A stretch of 64,000 nucleotides of DNA. It comes from Streptomyces sp. M92 (GTDB lineage Bacteria; Actinomycetota; Actinomycetes; Streptomycetales; Streptomycetaceae). Of the stretch, positions 61,936 through 64,000 are shown piece after piece. Below the pieces are notes generated by a model. It saw nothing but the letters and a program-made list of their open reading frames with translations. It searched no databases and was not told the DNA's origin. Location: positions 3,410,001-3,474,000 of the forward strand of contig NZ_CP101137.1 in assembly GCF_028473745.1 (NCBI RefSeq). The letters run 5' to 3'. A program made the position numbers and the translations under genes. The stretch's first letter is position 1. Each line of letters starts with the position of its first letter.

Positions 61936-62166
61936 ATGGAACACGACGGCCAACTCCAGCTCTATGCGGCGGTCGCGTCCCGGCTCAAGGAAGCGCACAC
62001 AACAGTGCGCGCACTGCAAGTCCCGGAGGGCGTACGGATGGCGCTGACCCGGAAGCTGCTGGTCATTACGGCCGCGGCCAAACACGATCTCGCCGGTGCG
62101 GAACGGCGCCTGGAGCGGTTCATCGCGGACCTCGACGAGGGTCGTCTCCCCGAAGAGGACGGCTGA
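61936..62166 (+). CDS. Small helical protein, 76 aa
   Basis: MEHDGQLQLYAAVASRLKEA is followed by HTTVRALQVPEGVRMALTRK and LLVITAAAKHDLAGAERRLE, a mainly helical acidic-basic protein without signal or membrane segments. CACAAT (61924-61929) lies seven bases before the ATG and no ribosome site is seen, suggesting a leaderless mRNA. Conserved next to hupS in Streptomyces from memory; function unknown. Confidence 0.75.
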   Translation: MEHDGQLQLYAAVASRLKEAHTTVRALQVPEGVRMALTRKLLVITAAAKHDLAGAERRLERFIADLDEGRLPEEDG

Positions 62167-62303
62167 ACAGGCCGGGGCGGCCCGAGTCCGTTGCGGCACA
62201 AGGGTGATTAGCCCGTTTCGTGTTTGATTTGCGGTATATATCTGCCTAACGTGCGAAAAAGCTTGAACAGATTCGTTCTGGCGATGTCTCCGAAGGGGAA
62301 GAC

Positions 62304-62963
62304 GTGAACAAGGCGCAGCTCGTAGAAGCGATTGCCGACAAGCTGGGCGGTCGCCAGCAGGCCGCCGACGCTGTCGACGCGGTCCTGGACGCACTCGTCC
62401 GCGCAGTGGTCGCGGGCGACCGGGTCTCGGTCACCGGCTTCGGTTCCTTCGAGAAGGTCGACCGCCCGGCCCGTTACGCCCGCAACCCGCAGACGGGTGA
62501 GCGGGTGCGGGTCAAGAAGACGTCCGTGCCGCGCTTCCGCGCGGGTCAGGGCTTCAAGGACCTGGTGAGCGGCTCGAAGAAGCTTCCGAAGAACGACATC
62601 GCGGTCAAGAAGGCCCCCAAGGGCAGCCTGTCCGGCCCGCCGCCCACCATCTCCAAGGCCGCGGGCAAGAAGGCCGCCGCCAAGAAGGCCACGGGCGCCG
62701 CGAAGAAGACCACGGGCGCGGCCAAGAAGACGACCGCGGCGGCGAAGAAGACCACCGCGAAGAAGACCACCGGGGCGGCGAAGACGGCGACGGCGAAGAA
62801 GGCCCCCGCCAAGAAGTCCACCGCCAAGACCACCACGGCGGCGAAGAAGACCACGGCGAAGAAGGCTCCTGCCACCAAGAAGGCGACGGCGAAGAAGGCT
62901 CCGGCCAAGAAGTCGACCGCCCGCAAGACCACCGCCAAGAAGGCCACCGCCCGCAAGAAGTAG
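62304..62963 (+). CDS. hupS: HU-family nucleoid protein with histone H1-like tail
   Basis: 219 residues. Residues 1-93 are a bacterial HU domain: MNKAQLVEAIADKLGGRQQA, GFGSFEKVDRPARYARNPQT (with the DNA-bending Pro/Asn region) and VPRFRAGQGFKDLV. Residues about 115-219 are Lys/Ala/Thr-rich repeats such as AKKTTAKKAPAKKS, like the C-terminal tail of histone H1. HupS of this build compacts the nucleoid in spores. The 137-base upstream region is A+T-rich (GCGGTATATATCTGCCTAAC) and holds the promoter; gaagggga precedes the GTG. Confidence 0.95.
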   Translation: MNKAQLVEAIADKLGGRQQAADAVDAVLDALVRAVVAGDRVSVTGFGSFEKVDRPARYARNPQTGERVRVKKTSVPRFRAGQGFKDLVSGSKKLPKNDIAVKKAPKGSLSGPPPTISKAAGKKAAAKKATGAAKKTTGAAKKTTAAAKKTTAKKTTGAAKTATAKKAPAKKSTAKTTTAAKKTTAKKAPATKKATAKKAPAKKSTARKTTAKKATARKK

Positions 62964-63008
62964 CAGCGGCACGCGGCGAACGGCAGGCCGCACGGGCACT
63001 CACGCGCC

Positions 63009-63037
63009 GGGCCGGACTCCCTCTCGGAGTCCGGCCC
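63009..63037 (+). terminator. Terminator after hupS
   Basis: GGGCCGGACTCC (63009-63020) pairs perfectly with GGAGTCCGGCCC (63026-63037) around CTCTC; flanking GCG/CGC bases extend the stem. Confidence 0.88.
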
Positions 63038-63101
63038 GCGGCGTGTGCACGACCGGATGCGGTGCCCGACCGGGAGACGGGGAGCCCGCGGCGCCGCGGG
63101 G

Positions 63102-63542
63102 GCGGTCAGAACGGCCTGCGGTGCCTGGTGGGAAGAGTGGCTTGTGGTGCCTGGTCGGGGGCCAAAGGCCTGCGGTGCCTGACGGGTCGGGAGGGCTTGC
63201 GGCGTCTGGTGGGTCGGAGGGGTCTGCGCCGCCCGGCCGGTCGGGAGGGCTTGCGGCGCCTGGTGGGTCGGAGGAGTCTGCGCCGCCCGGTCGGTCGGGA
63301 AGGCTTGCGGCCGGGAGGGCTTGCGGCGCCTGGTGGGTCGGAGGGGTCCGCGCATCCGGCCGTCGGGAAGGAGTGCGCCGCCCGACGGGTCGGAAGCGCA
63401 CCCGGGCGGGCGGGAAGGCTTGCGCCGCCCGGTGGGTCGGAGGGGTCTGCGCATCCGGCCGGTCAGGAAGCTCTGGACACCGGGTGGGTCGGAAGGGTTC
63501 GCGGCACCCTGCCGGTCGGAAAGGGGCAGCGGCGCCCGGCCG
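63102..63542. repeat. Degenerate minisatellite, unit about 27 bp
   Basis: At least fourteen degenerate copies of about 26-28 bases follow one another, with the consensus GGTCGGGAGGGCTTGCGGCG then CCTGGTG, and an alternating form GGTCGGAGGGGTCTGCGCCG then CCCGGCC. Two neighbouring forms pair up as a 54-bp higher-order unit (for example 63185-63238 and 63239-63292). Some units are shortened. On the + strand it would read GREGLRRLV-like peptides and on the - strand Pro/Gln-rich ones, but no start or ribosome site supports a gene. I call it noncoding tandem DNA between hupS and the next gene. Confidence 0.7.
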
Positions 63543-63559
63543 TCATGGTGTCCGGACTC

Positions 63560-63680
63560 CCTGGCTGCCATCACGTCTGCCGCGTCCGGCGCCGGAACTC
63601 TCCGGCGTCCGGTGTCGAGAACTCCGCTGTGCCCGGCGTCAGAACTCCGCCGCGTCCGGCCGCCAGAGCCCCCGCCCGTC
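63560..63680. repeat. Second short tandem array, unit about 22-25 bp
   Basis: Repeats of the type GAACTCCGCCGCGTCCGGC recur with small changes (around 63594, 63621, 63647), directly after the 27-bp minisatellite and ending at the stop codon of the next minus-strand gene. It looks like a second, independent expansion. Confidence 0.5.
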
Positions 63681-63683
63681 CGG

Positions 63684-63887
63684 TCAGAACGTCTGCAGCG
63701 TCACCAGCGTGATCCTGCGCTCCGCGCCCGAGCCCTCGGTCTCGATCCGCACCCGCTGCCCGGGCCGCAGCAGCCGCAGGCCCCCCGCGTCGAACGCCGC
63801 CGCGTCGAAGGGCACCGGTGTGCCGTCGTCGAGCAGCACCTGCCCGCTGCGCTCTTCCGGGTCGTACGTGTAAGCGGTCGCCTGCAT
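63684..63887 (-). CDS. Small cold-shock/OB-fold-like protein, 67 aa
   Basis: MQATAYTYDPEERSGQVLLD continues with DGTPVPFDAAAFDAGGLRLL and RPGQRVRIETEG. The layout (aromatic strand, short loop with Asp, GLR-x-L-x-x-GQRV) recalls a shortened cold-shock domain, though the RNP1/RNP2 aromatic clusters are mostly missing. It may bind RNA or be a relic of such a domain. It lies downstream of and on the same strand as the cofC-like gene, 10 bp away, so the two may share an mRNA. Confidence 0.75.
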   Translation of the reverse strand: MQATAYTYDPEERSGQVLLDDGTPVPFDAAAFDAGGLRLLRPGQRVRIETEGSGAERRITLVTLQTF

Positions 63888-63896
63888 GCCGGCAGC

Positions 63897-64000
63897 CTAC
63901 TGCCCGGCGATCAGCAGCCGCGCGGCCACCGCGGCAGTACGGGGCCCCACTCCCAGTGCCAGCGCGGCACGCAGATCACCGCCGGTGTCGACGTCCTGCC
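63897..64000 (-). CDS. cofC: 2-phospho-L-lactate guanylyltransferase-like, C-terminal end (cut by window edge)
   Basis: Only 33 codons are visible: QDVDTGGDLRAALALGVGPR, TAAVAARLLIAGQ and TAG. DVDTxxDLxxALxLGVGPxT is the usual C-terminus of CofC/FbiD nucleotidyltransferases for coenzyme F420 synthesis, where the DVDT aspartates bind metal. The fragment is short, so another MobA-like nucleotidyltransferase is possible. Confidence 0.6.
   Translation of the reverse strand, partial: QDVDTGGDLRAALALGVGPRTAAVAARLLIAGQ

Noticed and set aside
63102..63542. Possible CRISPR array
   Set aside because: Units are contiguous and degenerate with no constant-length unique spacers, and no cas genes are present.
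62546..63574. Minus-strand Pro/Gln/Arg-rich open frame over hupS and the minisatellite
   Set aside because: The peptide is a product of the tandem repeat and the Lys/Ala codons of hupS; start context is poor and it overlaps an established gene.

Overview
The window is about 72% G+C, almost every codon ends in G or C, many genes start with GTG, and it carries two adjacent four-gene 'conservons' (CvnA-D) and a histone-like HupS protein. This points clearly to a Streptomyces chromosome core. From memory, not from a search, the gene order follows the S. coelicolor SCO5506-SCO5558 stretch.

Layout. 1-8.5 kb: 3' end of a LuxR regulator, a small DUF6191 protein, a PQQ-type sugar dehydrogenase lipoprotein, an aldo/keto reductase, a 2-hydroxyacid dehydrogenase, and a large membrane PAS-GGDEF-EAL protein. 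8.5-14.1 kb: ilvB-ilvN-ilvC behind a leader-peptide attenuator, then serA. 14.2-20.5 kb: an efflux pump/TetR pair and a proline catabolic locus (PucR-type regulator, proline dehydrogenase, P5C dehydrogenase). 20.7-23.3 kb: a 43-residue protein, leuB and ilvE. 23.4-29.1 kb: an NCS1 permease diverging from a fused ureAB, an unusual ureC, agmatine deiminase and a TetR gene. 29.1-31 kb: citramalate synthase cimA behind what looks like its own isoleucine leader-peptide attenuator. 31-39.3 kb: a membrane protein, an EamA transporter with a divergent TetR, an isochorismatase-like hydrolase, YceI, a B12-binding radical SAM enzyme and a family 8 polysaccharide lyase. 39.5-41.3 kb: accB-accE. 41.5-52.2 kb: two tandem conservons on the minus strand; the sensor kinase of the right-hand one reads through two apparent frameshifts. 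52.8-57.3 kb: a small repeat-containing protein, an FAH-family hydrolase overlapping gltX, a RidA remnant, a HAD hydrolase, and five tRNA genes (2 Gln, 3 Glu). 57.4-64 kb: a MerR/DUF4188 pair, ndgR divergent from leuC-leuD, a 76-residue protein, hupS, a degenerate minisatellite, a small OB-fold-like protein and the 3' end of a cofC-like gene.

How it works together. The window holds most of the branched-chain amino acid pathway (cimA, ilvBNC, leuB, leuCD, ilvE, ndgR; leuA and ilvD are absent), plus serine synthesis and proline breakdown. Two transcription attenuators of matching geometry, with the leader stop codon 53 and 54 nt before the terminator, precede ilvB and cimA. The most speculative but interesting locus is the urease-like/agmatine deiminase cluster: all metal ligands are kept, but the active-site flap cysteine is replaced, no urease accessory genes are present, and the neighbouring enzyme makes a ureido compound.
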